From: Lactococcus formosensis
Lineage (GTDB): Bacteria; Bacillota; Bacilli; Lactobacillales; Streptococcaceae
NCBI RefSeq assembly: GCF_018403745.1
Contig: NZ_BOVP01000005.1
Span: 83,805-147,804, forward strand
Reading direction: 5' to 3'
DNA length: 64,000 nt
Both the position numbers and the translations under genes were made by a program. The stretch's first letter is position 1. Each line of letters starts with the position of its first letter. This document shows positions 9,162-17,218 of the stretch, one piece after another. The notes beneath the pieces were generated by a model that was given only the letters and a program-made list of their open reading frames with translations, had not been told where the DNA came from and searched no databases.

Positions 9162-9938
9162 TTATTCCAAAGAGTGGATGTAATAAGCTGCCAGAATTTC
9201 TGATAAAACAATAAATGCAAAGCGGTTGTCCAGCTGATAGATGTCTGGTTTGGAAAAATCTGTCAGATTTGAAGGCAGAAGCAGAACCTCGGTCGAAGTT
9301 TGTTTGAATTTGGAATTTCTATTCATTGTGATGAGGACAATCTTTGCCCCAGTTTCCTTGGCTTGCTCAAAAATTTCCTCATAAAGATCCGTATTTCCAG
9401 AAACGGTAAAGATGATTAATAGTGTATCTTGATCAAGTACGCGCGATAGGTAAAATATTTTGGTACGGCTGGTGATGGCTTCGACATATTTATCTTGATA
9501 CAAGAGAGAATAGACAAATTGTTCAGCAGCTAAACCAGAACTACCAATCCCTAAAACTCGTGTTGTTTTAGCCTCGCGTATCATTTGCGCAATGCTGGTC
9601 AGTTGTTTTTCCGACAAACAGCTACGAATCAAATTCAGACGTTGCTTATACTCACCAATGATGGATTCTGAAAGCAGTTCTTCTCTTGAGCTCTGAACAA
9701 GTTCAGTTTTTTCACTCATATATCTTTCTAAAGCATTTTTTAAGTCCGGTAAACCACGATATTGTAGTTTCTTTACAACACGGATAATCGCAGAAGGTGA
9801 AACCTCAAGATCCTTGGCAGCCTCTTGAATAGATCGGTCAATAAGTACCTCTGGTCTTCTCATTAATTCGCCTGTTATTTTACGATCGGTCTTTGTCAAC
9901 TCAGTATAGTGGATAGATACTCTTTCTTTAAATGACAT
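9162..9938 (-). CDS. MurR/RpiR family transcriptional regulator
   Basis: The 258-residue protein begins with an RpiR-type helix-turn-helix (ELMRRPEVLIDRSIQEAAKDL, then VSPSAIIRVVKKL) and continues with a SIS phosphosugar-binding domain (VLGIGSSGLAAEQF, then IFTVSGNTDLYEE). The start at 9938 is preferred because AGGAG lies 7 nt upstream; an in-frame ATG at 10043 would add 35 residues but has no ribosome-binding site. It lies directly upstream of the IIC-glycosidase operon in the same direction and is the likely phosphosugar-responsive regulator. Confidence 0.9.
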   Translation of the reverse strand: MSFKERVSIHYTELTKTDRKITGELMRRPEVLIDRSIQEAAKDLEVSPSAIIRVVKKLQYRGLPDLKNALERYMSEKTELVQSSREELLSESIIGEYKQRLNLIRSCLSEKQLTSIAQMIREAKTTRVLGIGSSGLAAEQFVYSLLYQDKYVEAITSRTKIFYLSRVLDQDTLLIIFTVSGNTDLYEEIFEQAKETGAKIVLITMNRNSKFKQTSTEVLLLPSNLTDFSKPDIYQLDNRFAFIVLSEILAAYYIHSLE

Positions 9939-10099
9939 ATAACTCCTCTCTTTGTTTATTAATAATTTCGGATAAACCAACTCTAGATATTCAGTTATGA
10001 GTTCTCTAAATAGTAGTGTACTAAAAAAATTATCATAAGACAATTGAAGCTAAAAAATAAAATTGAAAGAAAAGAATAAGTGCATGAAAAGAATACTTT

Positions 10100-10108
10100 T
10101 GTTATAAT
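10100..10108 (+). promoter_or_regulatory. Extended -10 promoter of msrA operon
   Basis: TGTTATAAT lies 31 nt before the msrA ATG at 10140. Its position rules out the in-frame ATG at 10080 as the start of msrA from this promoter. Confidence 0.7.
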
Positions 10109-10139
10109 ATTTTCAGTTAATAAGGACGAGGTAAAAAGG

Positions 10140-10655
10140 ATGAGTAAAGAAAGAGCAATATTTGCGGGTGGTTGCTTTTGGTGCATGGTGCAACCTTTCG
10201 AGGAACAAACAGGGATTCTTGCTGTGACAAGTGGTTATACAGGCGGTCATGTTGATAATCCAACTTATGAGCAAGTTTGCAATCATCAGACAGGGCATAC
10301 TGAGGCAGTGGAGATTATCTTTGATAATGAAAAAATCACTTACAAAGATTTAGTGGAACTTTACTGGGAGCAGACCGATCCAACCGATATGTTTGGGCAA
10401 TTTGAGGATCGTGGCGATAATTATCGTCCAGTTATTTTCTATACTGCTGACTCACAGAGAGAAGTCGCTGAAAAGTCAAAAGAAGCACTTCAAAATTCTG
10501 GACGTTTTGATCAGCCTATTGTTACCACGATAGAACCCGCACAAAAGTTCTGGCCGGCAGAGGATTATCATCAAGGATTTTATAAAACAAATCCTGAGCG
10601 TTATGCTTTGTCCAGCCGCTTACGTCATAAGTTTTTGGAGGAAAACTGGAAATGA
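10140..10655 (+). CDS. msrA: Peptide-methionine (S)-S-oxide reductase
   Basis: MsrA repairs S-sulfoxides of methionine with thioredoxin as donor. The 171-residue protein carries the catalytic GGCFWC at residues 9-14, [15 protein letters not shown], the GHTEAV segment and [13 protein letters not shown]-terminal resolving cysteine is not evident. Translation from 10140 is supported by the promoter position and the AAAAAGG upstream. The stop overlaps the next gene's ATG by 4 nt (ATGA), so the two are translationally coupled. Confidence 0.95.
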   Translation: MSKERAIFAGGCFWCMVQPFEEQTGILAVTSGYTGGHVDNPTYEQVCNHQTGHTEAVEIIFDNEKITYKDLVELYWEQTDPTDMFGQFEDRGDNYRPVIFYTADSQREVAEKSKEALQNSGRFDQPIVTTIEPAQKFWPAEDYHQGFYKTNPERYALSSRLRHKFLEENWK

Positions 10656-10867
10656 GACAGCCTTTTTATACTTATTTGATGCGCCATCGGGCGCCAGTTG
10701 AGGTGGATGATGTCACACGTTTGGCTAATCTTGCCTTTGCAGATACACAGTTTCCCAAACAATCGAAAGACTTTGATGAAGTCTCCACATATCTGGAAAC
10801 CTATGCCCCTTTTTACTTTAACTTGGGACTTTTTGACGATATCTGGGCAATGTACCTAGAAGCCTAA
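10652..10867 (+). CDS. YozE family protein (UPF0346)
   Basis: A 71-residue acidic protein with the family pattern: FYTYLMRHR at the start, then [27 protein letters not shown]. subtilis YozE is a small helical protein that resembles a sterile-alpha-motif fold and has no assigned function. In lactococci and streptococci the gene commonly follows msrA, as here, where it overlaps msrA by ATGA. Confidence 0.9.
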   Translation: MRQPFYTYLMRHRAPVEVDDVTRLANLAFADTQFPKQSKDFDEVSTYLETYAPFYFNLGLFDDIWAMYLEA

Positions 10868-10884
10868 AAATGGAGGAAAACACA

Positions 10885-11256
10885 ATGAAAATGGCACACA
10901 CTTGTTACCGCGTCAAAGACTTGGATGCTTCAATCAAGTTTTATCAAGAAGCTTTCGGCTTTGAGGAAAAACGTCGTCGTGACTTTTTAGAATATGAATT
11001 TACTTTAGTTTATCTGACTTTACCTGGTGATGACTACGAATTAGAATTGACTTATAATTACAATCATGAAGCGTATGATTTGGGTAATGGCTATGGACAT
11101 ATTGCTATTTCGGTTGATAATTTGGAAGAACTGCATACAAAACAAAAACAAGCAGGATTTGAAGTGACAGAACTTAAAGGCCTTCCTAACTCCGACACAC
11201 GTTATTACTTCATCATTGATCCAGATGGTTATAAGGTTGAAGTGATTGCAGAGTAA
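10885..11256 (+). CDS. gloA: Glyoxalase I-like VOC protein
   Basis: This 123-residue protein of the vicinal-oxygen-chelate fold resembles lactoylglutathione lyase: two beta-alpha-beta-beta-beta halves, a metal-type histidine in MAHTCYRVKDLDASIKFY, a glutamate in ELELTYNY, a histidine in GYGHIAI and the terminal glutamate in DPDGYKVEVI. The start at 10885 is chosen because GGAGG lies 8 nt upstream; an in-frame ATG at 10870 would overlap that sequence. Lactococci lack much glutathione, so the true thiol or substrate is uncertain. It ends the msrA operon. Confidence 0.85.
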   Translation: MKMAHTCYRVKDLDASIKFYQEAFGFEEKRRRDFLEYEFTLVYLTLPGDDYELELTYNYNHEAYDLGNGYGHIAISVDNLEELHTKQKQAGFEVTELKGLPNSDTRYYFIIDPDGYKVEVIAE

Positions 11257-11268
11257 ATAAAAAAGAAT

Positions 11269-11297
11269 AAAAAGACTGAATTATTTCAGTCTTTTTT
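11269..11297 (+). terminator. Terminator of the msrA operon
   Basis: AAAAGACTGAA and TTCAGTCTTTT form an 11-bp stem with a 4-nt loop, followed by more Ts. Confidence 0.85.
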
Positions 11298-11397
11298 TGA
11301 TTTCCGATTGAATATAGCAACTACATTTTTCAAGCTTAAAGTATGTCTGATTTTTTTTGGAAACAAAATATAGATGAAAAATAGAAGGAACTTATTA

Positions 11398-11406
11398 TGT
11401 TAGACT
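11398..11406 (+). promoter_or_regulatory. Probable promoter of the bacteriocin operon
   Basis: TGTTAGACT is an extended -10 with the same hexamer as the rplK promoter near 14620. A leader of roughly 78 nt would follow. No -35 was found, so the call is tentative. Confidence 0.4.
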
Positions 11407-11490
11407 GATAAAAGAAAATAGAAAACAAAGGAAGGAGATGAACAAATATTGTTAGGTAAGAAAAAGATTCATATTTGAAAGGAGAGCTAT

Positions 11491-11889
11491 ATGAAAATCA
11501 AAAAACTTATTGCACTATCAACTTTAGGACTCGCTTTGTTTGGGGCAAGCCAGTTAGCCACTGCTGAAAAAGCTTCTGCTGATGGTGTTTTTGGCGATAG
11601 CCTTGAAAAGCTAGAGCGCGCAGTCCGTATCTTACAGAATAATTTTACACGTCATGGACGGCAGGTGGCTTATTCTAGGACTTGGCCAGATGCCGCATGG
11701 GGCAAAAAGACCTTAACAGCGGAGTATTATAACTGGGCGGTGTCTCATCAAAGTCATGCCTATGTGTCTGGGGGGAAACGAGAAAAGAGTGGCTGGTATG
11801 GTCCTGGTTGGAAAGTTTGGACTTCCTCTACAGGTGATTATTATGGAAAAATGGAGTGGCGATATGAAGCAAGGGGTAATAAGTGGTAA
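11491..11889 (+). CDS. Lactococcin 972 family bacteriocin precursor
   Basis: The 132-residue precursor begins with a Sec signal peptide (basic MKIKK, hydrophobic core, AEKASA, predicted cleavage after residue 30) and has AAAGGAG 6 nt before the ATG. The C-terminal half has the family pattern of spaced tyrosines, serines and histidines followed by tryptophans (YYNWAVSHQSHAYVSGG, then GWYGPGWKVW). Lactococcin 972 binds lipid II and blocks septum formation. This precursor is clearly longer than the 91-residue founding member, with about 45 extra mature residues before the conserved core. The adjoining DUF1430 and ABC genes are the usual partners. Confidence 0.85.
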   Translation: MKIKKLIALSTLGLALFGASQLATAEKASADGVFGDSLEKLERAVRILQNNFTRHGRQVAYSRTWPDAAWGKKTLTAEYYNWAVSHQSHAYVSGGKREKSGWYGPGWKVWTSSTGDYYGKMEWRYEARGNKW

Positions 11890-11895
11890 GTAATA

Positions 11896-13956
11896 ATGAA
11901 TAAAGTCTTAAAGCTTACATTATTGCTTTTATTCTCTTTCGTTAGTGTGATGCTTGCCTATATGCGCTACAATGATATTGAGTCAGATAGGCTTACGCGT
12001 TATGTGAGTAAGCCAAGTTATACCCAAATCTATCCTCCTGAGATAGGAGATACTGAGTGCTATGAGACAGATGATGTAAAAATACTTGAACGAAAAGATT
12101 TTATCTCAGTTATAGAGGAAGTATCAAGGGAGTTCAACACTCCTTTTACTGTTCGTTCCCGCTTTATTGGTGCCGACTATGATGGTAAGGGAAATATCTA
12201 CTATAGTCGACCAATAGCCAGTATCACATACTTTCAAACCGCTTATAAAAAGCAAAGTCAAAAAGAGTTTATGGATCACGGTTCAAAAGTAACGGTGATC
12301 AATGAACCGCTAAAAAAAATAACTGATGAAGAGTACCAAGGAGCCGCAGTATTTTTTGAATCAAGTGAGAAAGAAAAAATATTAGAAGCTTTGAGTGAAA
12401 AAATAAACCAAAGATTTAATCTGGCAACCAGTTCAAGCAGCTTAACCTCTCAACCTGAATGGTACAATCCCCAGCCTTTAATCACTCGTGGGAACGATAT
12501 GTATCGTTTTCTCATCAAGATGATTCTTTTTTTCTATTTTATTTTCCTTCTTGTTTGGATGGTCTTGCGCAGTAAGGAGATTGCTATATATGCTCTTAAT
12601 GGGATGGGGAACTGGGAAATTCTTCTGCGGATTTATATGAAGAGTTTTCTGTTTGTACAGCTTTTTGTAGGGTTATTAAACAGTAGCTTTCTTCTGAAAG
12701 CTTTCGATTTTCAATATTTGATAAGTCTCAGCCTGTTGATGGGACTAAGTCTGATTCTGGTAATGCTTGTTATTGGTATCGTGAATCGAGCATCTTTAGT
12801 GGCTCAAACTAATAATAAGTCTTTCTTAAAGCGCGTCCACATTTTGGTTTATCTGGTTAAAGTTTATATCTTTGCGGCCAGTGTCTCTACAAGTATGGGG
12901 ATTATCCTTTTATTAAATAGCAGTTTGGGTTTGATGCATAAGACACCCTTGGACGACTATGGTGTTTTTGCAGGCTGGAATTTAGGTTATTCTGAAGCTA
13001 AAGATAGCTCGAGACACACGGAGATATTTAAATATATCGAAAGTAACGGTGGTTTGCACGCAACCAAAAAAATCTTAGGGCATGAGAACCTCAAAGATTA
13101 TCAAGGGATAGAGGTTAACTCTACCTATATCGATAAATATTCCGTTAGAGATAGAGAAAACAACCCAATTTACATAGATAAAAGCACTAAAGAAGCTGTT
13201 ATACTTGTCAACGAACGCTATAAAAGTAAAGTAGAGGAGATAAAAAAAGCTTATAATGACTTGTTAGAGATGCAGGGCGCCTGGTTTCGAGCAACAGAAA
13301 TCAAGGTGTTCTTGATGAAAGATAAACAAAGTATGCCTATATTTGAAGGGGAAGCAGGCGGTGTTTATTCCAATGGTAAAAAACAAGAACTTGTAGCAGA
13401 TATAATTGAGGTGCATACGGTAAATAACGCTGGGGTTAATACTTATAGTAATATGTTTTACGGAAATAATACCCTAGGCGTTTTGATTCCAATAAAAGAG
13501 AACATAGAAAAAACGTATTTAGAGATACTGCCAAGTTTGAAGAAAGACCTAGTAGCTGCAAGTTTTGTTTCCTTTGTTCCTACATCAAAAATTGCAGAAA
13601 TTGAGGTCAAACGTTTTATTGGTGAACCGATAACATGGGTATTTATGAATGTTTTAGCTTTTGTGCTTTTTATCCTGATGATTTTATCCACAACGGTAAT
13701 CTATTTTAAGGTGAATAAGAAGAAGTTAGTACTTAGACGGGTGCAAGGCATTTCATATTTTAGAACATATAAAATACTGTTTATCCTCATTGTTATTCAA
13801 AATTTGATTTTCTTAGTTCACTCCACGCTACGCGGACATGAACTAGTGATTGTTGAAGCTTACGTACTCTATGCTTTGATTGAGCTATTTTTAGTCTTCC
13901 ACCTCCTCACCCGTCTCGAAAAGAAAGAACTGGTCACCACCTTGAAAGGAGCATAA
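11896..13956 (+). CDS. Bacteriocin-associated integral membrane protein (DUF1430)
   Basis: This 686-residue protein has one N-terminal helix (residues 3-23), an extracellular region of about 180 residues, a cluster of four helices around 205-345, a second large soluble region, and three C-terminal helices after about residue 575. The layout and the gene order (bacteriocin, this protein, ABC ATPase) match the DUF1430 proteins of lactococcin 972 systems, annotated as putative immunity or export proteins. The two-lobed architecture resembles an FtsX-like permease, so it probably forms the transporter with the next gene. It begins 6 nt after the bacteriocin stop. Confidence 0.85.
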   Translation: MNKVLKLTLLLLFSFVSVMLAYMRYNDIESDRLTRYVSKPSYTQIYPPEIGDTECYETDDVKILERKDFISVIEEVSREFNTPFTVRSRFIGADYDGKGNIYYSRPIASITYFQTAYKKQSQKEFMDHGSKVTVINEPLKKITDEEYQGAAVFFESSEKEKILEALSEKINQRFNLATSSSSLTSQPEWYNPQPLITRGNDMYRFLIKMILFFYFIFLLVWMVLRSKEIAIYALNGMGNWEILLRIYMKSFLFVQLFVGLLNSSFLLKAFDFQYLISLSLLMGLSLILVMLVIGIVNRASLVAQTNNKSFLKRVHILVYLVKVYIFAASVSTSMGIILLLNSSLGLMHKTPLDDYGVFAGWNLGYSEAKDSSRHTEIFKYIESNGGLHATKKILGHENLKDYQGIEVNSTYIDKYSVRDRENNPIYIDKSTKEAVILVNERYKSKVEEIKKAYNDLLEMQGAWFRATEIKVFLMKDKQSMPIFEGEAGGVYSNGKKQELVADIIEVHTVNNAGVNTYSNMFYGNNTLGVLIPIKENIEKTYLEILPSLKKDLVAASFVSFVPTSKIAEIEVKRFIGEPITWVFMNVLAFVLFILMILSTTVIYFKVNKKKLVLRRVQGISYFRTYKILFILIVIQNLIFLVHSTLRGHELVIVEAYVLYALIELFLVFHLLTRLEKKELVTTLKGA

Positions 13957-13962
13957 AAACAC

Positions 13963-14592
13963 ATGATAGAACTGCAAGAAGTGAGTAAAAAGTTTGGGAA
14001 ACATCAGAGTTTTGAAAATTTTTCCCTCAGTATTCCAGCTCAGAAAATGACAGCGATACTCGGAAGAAGTGGTGCCGGAAAGTCTACGCTTCTTAATCTT
14101 ATCGGACTGATTGAAGGCGCAGATTCTGGGAGGTTATATATATCAGGGAAAAAAGCACCTAAGATAAACAGCAAAGAAGCGTTACTTATGCGGCGCAACC
14201 TGATAGCATTTCTTTTTCAAAACTTTGCCTTGATTGAAGATGAGAGCATTGAGCGAAATCTCAATATCTCTCTAGTGTATGAGAAAATAAAAGGCAAAGA
14301 AAAGCGACGTAGGATGAGAGAGATTTTAAATCAAGTAGGTATTGCTCATAAGCTAAGCGAAAAAGTATACGCTTTGTCTGGTGGGGAAAAACAGCGTGTA
14401 GCTCTGGCGCGTGCTTTGTTGAAACGCAGTAAGATTATCTTGGCTGATGAGCCGACCGGTTCTTTAGACGGACAAAATAGAGTTTTGATACTGGGATTGT
14501 TACGCCAAGAAGTAGAAAAGGGAAAAACAGTCATCATTGTCACGCATGACCCAGCTGTTGTTGCGGCATGTGACGAATCTATTGAAATATAG
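13963..14592 (+). CDS. ABC transporter ATP-binding protein, lactococcin 972 type
   Basis: This 209-residue ATPase has a complete set of motifs: Walker A GRSGAGKST near residue 34, Q-loop FLFQNF, signature LSGGEKQRVAL, Walker B IILADEPTGSLD and the switch histidine in VTHDPAVV. It follows the DUF1430 gene by 6 nt and is of the MacB/LolD-like type that pairs with large-loop permeases. In the bacteriocin cluster it should energise immunity or secretion. The gene ends only a few nt before the rplK promoter. Confidence 0.92.
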   Translation: MIELQEVSKKFGKHQSFENFSLSIPAQKMTAILGRSGAGKSTLLNLIGLIEGADSGRLYISGKKAPKINSKEALLMRRNLIAFLFQNFALIEDESIERNLNISLVYEKIKGKEKRRRMREILNQVGIAHKLSEKVYALSGGEKQRVALARALLKRSKIILADEPTGSLDGQNRVLILGLLRQEVEKGKTVIIVTHDPAVVAACDESIEI

Positions 14593-14596
14593 AGAC

Positions 14597-14625
14597 TTGA
14601 CAAAAGCATCCATATTTGATAGACT
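14597..14625 (+). promoter_or_regulatory. Promoter of rplK
   Basis: TTGACA (14597-14602), a 17-nt spacer and TGATAGACT give a perfect -35 with an extended but weak -10. It lies right after the bacteriocin ABC gene and about 95 nt before the rplK start, leaving an untranslated leader that could be an L1-binding site, which is not resolved here. Confidence 0.75.
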
Positions 14626-14718
14626 ATTTAAGTATGTTTTTAGCATATAGGCGTGGAAGATAGAATGGTCTATCATCATACCACATCACGAAAACAATAT
14701 TATAAGGAGAAATTTATC

Positions 14719-15144
14719 GTGGCTAAACAAGTAGAAAAACTCGTTAAATTGCAAATTCCTGCCGGTAAAGCAACACCAGCTCCACCAGTTGGTCCAGCTT
14801 TGGGTCAAGCAGGTATCAACATCATGGGATTCACTAAAGAATTCAACGCGCGTACAGCTGACCAAGCTGGTATGCTTATCCCAGTTGTAATCTCAGTATA
14901 TGAAGATAAATCATTTACATTCATTACAAAAACTCCTCCAGCAGCAGTTCTTTTGAAAAAAGCAGCTAAAGTTGAAAAAGGTTCAGGTGAACCTAACAAA
15001 GTTAAAGTTGCAACTGTAACAAAAGCACAAGTTGAAGAAATTGCAAACACTAAGATGGCTGACCTTAACGCTGGTTCACTTGAAGCAGCAATGTCAATGA
15101 TCGAAGGTACTGCGAAATCTATGGGATTTGTAGTAGAAGGTTAA
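14719..15144 (+). CDS. rplK: 50S ribosomal protein L11
   Basis: L11 of exactly the family length (141 residues) when translation starts at the GTG at 14719, which has AAGGAG upstream. Longer in-frame readings from 14653 are rejected because L11 begins with [17 protein letters not shown]. The proline-rich linker [19 protein letters not shown], and the C-terminal 23S-binding domain ending [17 protein letters not shown], are intact. Confidence 0.98.
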   Translation: MAKQVEKLVKLQIPAGKATPAPPVGPALGQAGINIMGFTKEFNARTADQAGMLIPVVISVYEDKSFTFITKTPPAAVLLKKAAKVEKGSGEPNKVKVATVTKAQVEEIANTKMADLNAGSLEAAMSMIEGTAKSMGFVVEG

Positions 15145-15167
15145 TTCTTAATTAATCATCGCTCATT

Positions 15168-15200
15168 TTCCACACAAGTGGAAGGCTGTTATAATAACAG
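15168..15200 (+). promoter_or_regulatory. Hairpins and a possible promoter between rplK and rplA
   Basis: Two small hairpins occur in the 89-nt gap: TTCCAC-ACAA-GTGGAA (15168-15183) and CTGTTAT-A-ATAACAG (15186-15200). The second also contains TGTTATAAT, an extended -10. Neither has a T-run. They may be an L1 autoregulation site or an internal promoter; the sequence alone does not decide. Confidence 0.4.
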
Positions 15201-15233
15201 ACAACCGATATTACCACAAGGAGAAATATAGAA

Positions 15234-15923
15234 ATGGCTAAAAAAAGCAAATCAATGCGCGCTGCTATCGAAAAAGTAGACGCAACTAAACTTTACAGCG
15301 TTGAAGAAGCAGTAGCACTCGCTAAAGAAGCTTCAATCGCAAAATTTGATGCATCTGTAGAAGTTGCATACAACCTTAACATCGACACTAAAAAATCTGA
15401 CCAACAAATCCGTGGAGCAATGGTATTGCCAAACGGTACTGGTAAAACTGCTCGTGTTCTTGTTTTCGCTCGTGGCGAAAAAGCTAAAGAAGCAGAAGCA
15501 GCTGGAGCAGACTTCGTTGGTGCTGATGAACTTGTAACTAAAATCAACGGTGGTTGGTTGGACTTCGATGTTGTAATCGCAACACCTGACATGATGGCTG
15601 TTGTAGGTCGTCTTGGACGTGTCCTTGGCCCACGTAACCTCATGCCAAACCCTAAAACTGGTACTGTAACAATGGACGTAACTAAAGCTATTGAAGAATC
15701 AAAAGCTGGTAAAGTTAACTACCGTGCTGATAAAGCTGGTAACATCCACGTACCAATCGGTAAAGTTTCATTCGACAACGAAAAACTTATCGAAAACTTC
15801 AAAGCTATCAATGCCGTAGTTGTTGCTGCTAAACCAGCTACAGCTAAAGGTACTTACATCACAAACCTTTCAGTTACTACAACTATGGGTGCTGGTGTTA
15901 AAGTTGATACAACAAGCTTCTAA
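15234..15923 (+). CDS. rplA: 50S ribosomal protein L1
   Basis: L1 of 229 residues, normal for Firmicutes. It starts [11 protein letters not shown] after an AAGGAG site and contains the family signature region [19 protein letters not shown] near residue 125. In the L11-L1 operon, L1 typically represses its own messenger. A terminator follows, so rplJ-rplL are not part of this unit. Confidence 0.98.
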   Translation: MAKKSKSMRAAIEKVDATKLYSVEEAVALAKEASIAKFDASVEVAYNLNIDTKKSDQQIRGAMVLPNGTGKTARVLVFARGEKAKEAEAAGADFVGADELVTKINGGWLDFDVVIATPDMMAVVGRLGRVLGPRNLMPNPKTGTVTMDVTKAIEESKAGKVNYRADKAGNIHVPIGKVSFDNEKLIENFKAINAVVVAAKPATAKGTYITNLSVTTTMGAGVKVDTTSF

Positions 15924-15932
15924 GTTAAAAAT

Positions 15933-15960
15933 TAAAAAAGTCTCCTAGGGAGCTTTTTTT
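15933..15960 (+). terminator. Terminator after rplA
   Basis: AAAAAAG-T-CTCC pairs with GGAG-CTTTTTT with a single bulged T, followed by a T-run. Confidence 0.8.
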
Positions 15961-16023
15961 GTATATTGAAAGAAACATTTATGTAATTTAAAGTAATTTG
16001 AATTAGAAAAATAATCTTTTTCA

Positions 16024-16032
16024 TGTTACAAT
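16024..16032 (+). promoter_or_regulatory. Extended -10 promoter giving a probable leaderless transcript
   Basis: TGTTACAAT ends 6 nt before the ATG at 16039, and TAGAAA at 16004-16009 is a 4/6 match to the -35 at 17-nt spacing. Transcription should therefore start at or next to the start codon. Confidence 0.6.
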
Positions 16033-16038
16033 GGTAAT

Positions 16039-16395
16039 ATGAAACGAATAACCCTACTGATAGGCTTTATAGCAGCCGTTTGGATAATTATTTATATCGG
16101 AACAGTATTTGAATTCCCCTTGATAAGTTTACAAATAATTTCATTACTATTACTTTTTACGACTTTTCACTTGGTAAAACTCGACGGAACTCGTGTATGG
16201 CCCTATTTACTCATTATCGATATTTTCTTGGTGTTTTTCCTCTTTACCTTTTATAATTCTCGTTATTTTTTCACATATATCCAATATGATAGCGATGTGA
16301 CTGAAATTTTAATTATCGCTGGATCATTTGTTATCTCCCAAATTTTAGGAATCTTTTGGGGCAGTCAATTTTATATTCATCCGAATAAAAAGTAG
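16039..16395 (+). CDS. Unrecognised small membrane protein, probably leaderless mRNA
   Basis: This 118-residue protein has four predicted hydrophobic helices (about residues 5-23, 27-44, 54-72 and 88-110) separated by short polar turns, and a C-terminal NKK. No family was recognised. There is no Shine-Dalgarno sequence, and the -10 box sits 6 nt before the ATG. The TAG stop codon lies inside the stem of a hairpin shared with the converging gene. Confidence 0.7.
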   Translation: MKRITLLIGFIAAVWIIIYIGTVFEFPLISLQIISLLLLFTTFHLVKLDGTRVWPYLLIIDIFLVFFLFTFYNSRYFFTYIQYDSDVTEILIIAGSFVISQILGIFWGSQFYIHPNKK

Positions 16396-16424
16396 TGAAT
16401 CATTCTTCACTACTTTTTTCTGAA
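16386..16424. terminator. Bidirectional terminator containing both stop codons
   Basis: AAAAAGTAGTGAA and TTCACTACTTTTT form a 13-bp stem. The TAG of the plus-strand gene (16393-16395) and the TGA of the minus-strand gene (16402-16400) both fall within the hairpin, so the converging genes share one terminator with a 4-nt gap. Confidence 0.85.
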
Positions 16425-16627
16425 AGTTTTTCTAAAATTTCATTGATTTTATCAACCTTAGGTTGAGCAAGGGCCTGAAATTCATTTACCTTTCTTTGAA
16501 TTTCTTGTCCGGTAAGCTCAGCCTTTTTTGCTTCAATTTTTACATTTTCTAAGTTTGCTTTGACCTCATCTATTTCTTTGCTTAACCGTGAAAAGATTTC
16601 TGAGACGTCATTGATGAATTCTTTCAT
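16400..16627 (-). CDS. Small coiled-coil protein
   Basis: A 75-residue, highly charged protein predicted to be one long amphipathic helix (IFSRLSKEIDEVKANLENVK and onward), with no signal peptide or membrane segment. Its start overlaps the hit stop by 4 nt, so it is co-translated with hit. Streptococcaceae often carry a short coiled-coil gene after hit. Function unknown. Confidence 0.75.
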   Translation of the reverse strand: MKEFINDVSEIFSRLSKEIDEVKANLENVKIEAKKAELTGQEIQRKVNEFQALAQPKVDKINEILEKLSEKSSEE

Positions 16628-17019
16628 AAGATTTCCTCCGCAATTGCATTAAGATCATAAGTATGTGCTGTGAAAGCAGCAGAGAAACCATCATCTTCAG
16701 CATAACGTGGAATGAGGTGTACATGAGTGTGGAAGACAGTTTGCCCAGCTATTTCCTCGTTGTTTTGTAGGATATTTATCCCTTTGGCGTCTAGAGAATC
16801 CACAAGTTTATTGGCGATTTCAGGAATTTTAGAGAAAAGCTGAGAGGCTTGCTCGGGTTCCATTGCTAATAAATTTCGTGTATGTGTTTTAGGTACAACT
16901 AAAGTATGCCCTTTTGTGGTCTGTGTGATATCAAGAAAGGCTACCAAGTTATCATCTTCGTAGATTTTCGTACTTGGAATTTCACCAGCAATTATTTTAC
17001 AAAAGATACAATTATCCAT
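16624..17019 (-). CDS. hit: HIT family protein
   Basis: A histidine-triad nucleotide-binding protein of 131 residues. The catalytic motif HTHVHLIP lies near residue 98 and the N-terminal CIFCKIIAGEIPS is typical. Enzymes of this branch hydrolyse adenosine phosphoramidates and related nucleotides. Translation from 17019 is preferred, since GGGAGA lies upstream and the family starts at MDNCIFC; a longer reading to 17052 is unsupported. The usual divergent partner ecsAB lies 3.7 kb away, beyond an accessory block. Confidence 0.93.
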   Translation of the reverse strand: MDNCIFCKIIAGEIPSTKIYEDDNLVAFLDITQTTKGHTLVVPKTHTRNLLAMEPEQASQLFSKIPEIANKLVDSLDAKGINILQNNEEIAGQTVFHTHVHLIPRYAEDDGFSAAFTAHTYDLNAIAEEIL

Positions 17020-17080
17020 AAGAAATCTCCCTGTCCATTTGTAGAGTCTCAAAAGTTGAGCACTACTTTGTTATAAGTAA

Positions 17081-17089
17081 ATTATAACA
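17081..17089 (-). promoter_or_regulatory. Extended -10 promoter of hit
   Basis: On the minus strand TGTTATAAT (17089-17081) lies about 60 nt before the hit ATG. No clear -35 was assigned. Confidence 0.6.
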
Positions 17090-17134
17090 AATTCTTCTGT
17101 TTTTGCTTAGTGTAACTTGTTAAGAAATTTTTTT

Positions 17135-17148
17135 AGAAAGCGTTAAGA
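17135..17148 (+). promoter_or_regulatory. Candidate cre (CcpA) site upstream of the adhesin
   Basis: AGAAAGCGTTAAGA matches 13 of 14 positions of the lactococcal cre consensus WGWAARCGYTWWMA. It lies about 45-57 nt upstream of the expected start from TGGTATTAT (17177-17185), between the divergent hit and adhesin promoters. Confidence 0.55.
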
Positions 17149-17218
17149 CAAATAAATAGTTTTTAATGTTTAAAATTGGTATTATCATGGTAAGAAAAAC
17201 AAAATAGGAGGTAAAGTC

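Noticed and set aside
9939..10043. Longer N-terminus for the RpiR regulator
   Set aside because: No ribosome-binding site precedes the ATG at 10043, while AGGAG stands before 9938.
10080..10139. Upstream in-frame ATG extending msrA by 20 residues
   Set aside because: The extended -10 at 10100-10108 lies inside it, and MsrA normally starts just before GGCFWC, as at 10140.
11438..11455. Mini-ORF MNKYC in the bacteriocin leader
   Set aside because: The GGAG abuts the ATG with no spacing, so it cannot serve as a ribosome-binding site; five codons are expected by chance.
14653..14718. ATG start 66 nt upstream of the rplK GTG
   Set aside because: L11 begins at the GTG with an AAGGAG site; the extension would encode an unrelated 22-residue leader lying in the untranslated region.
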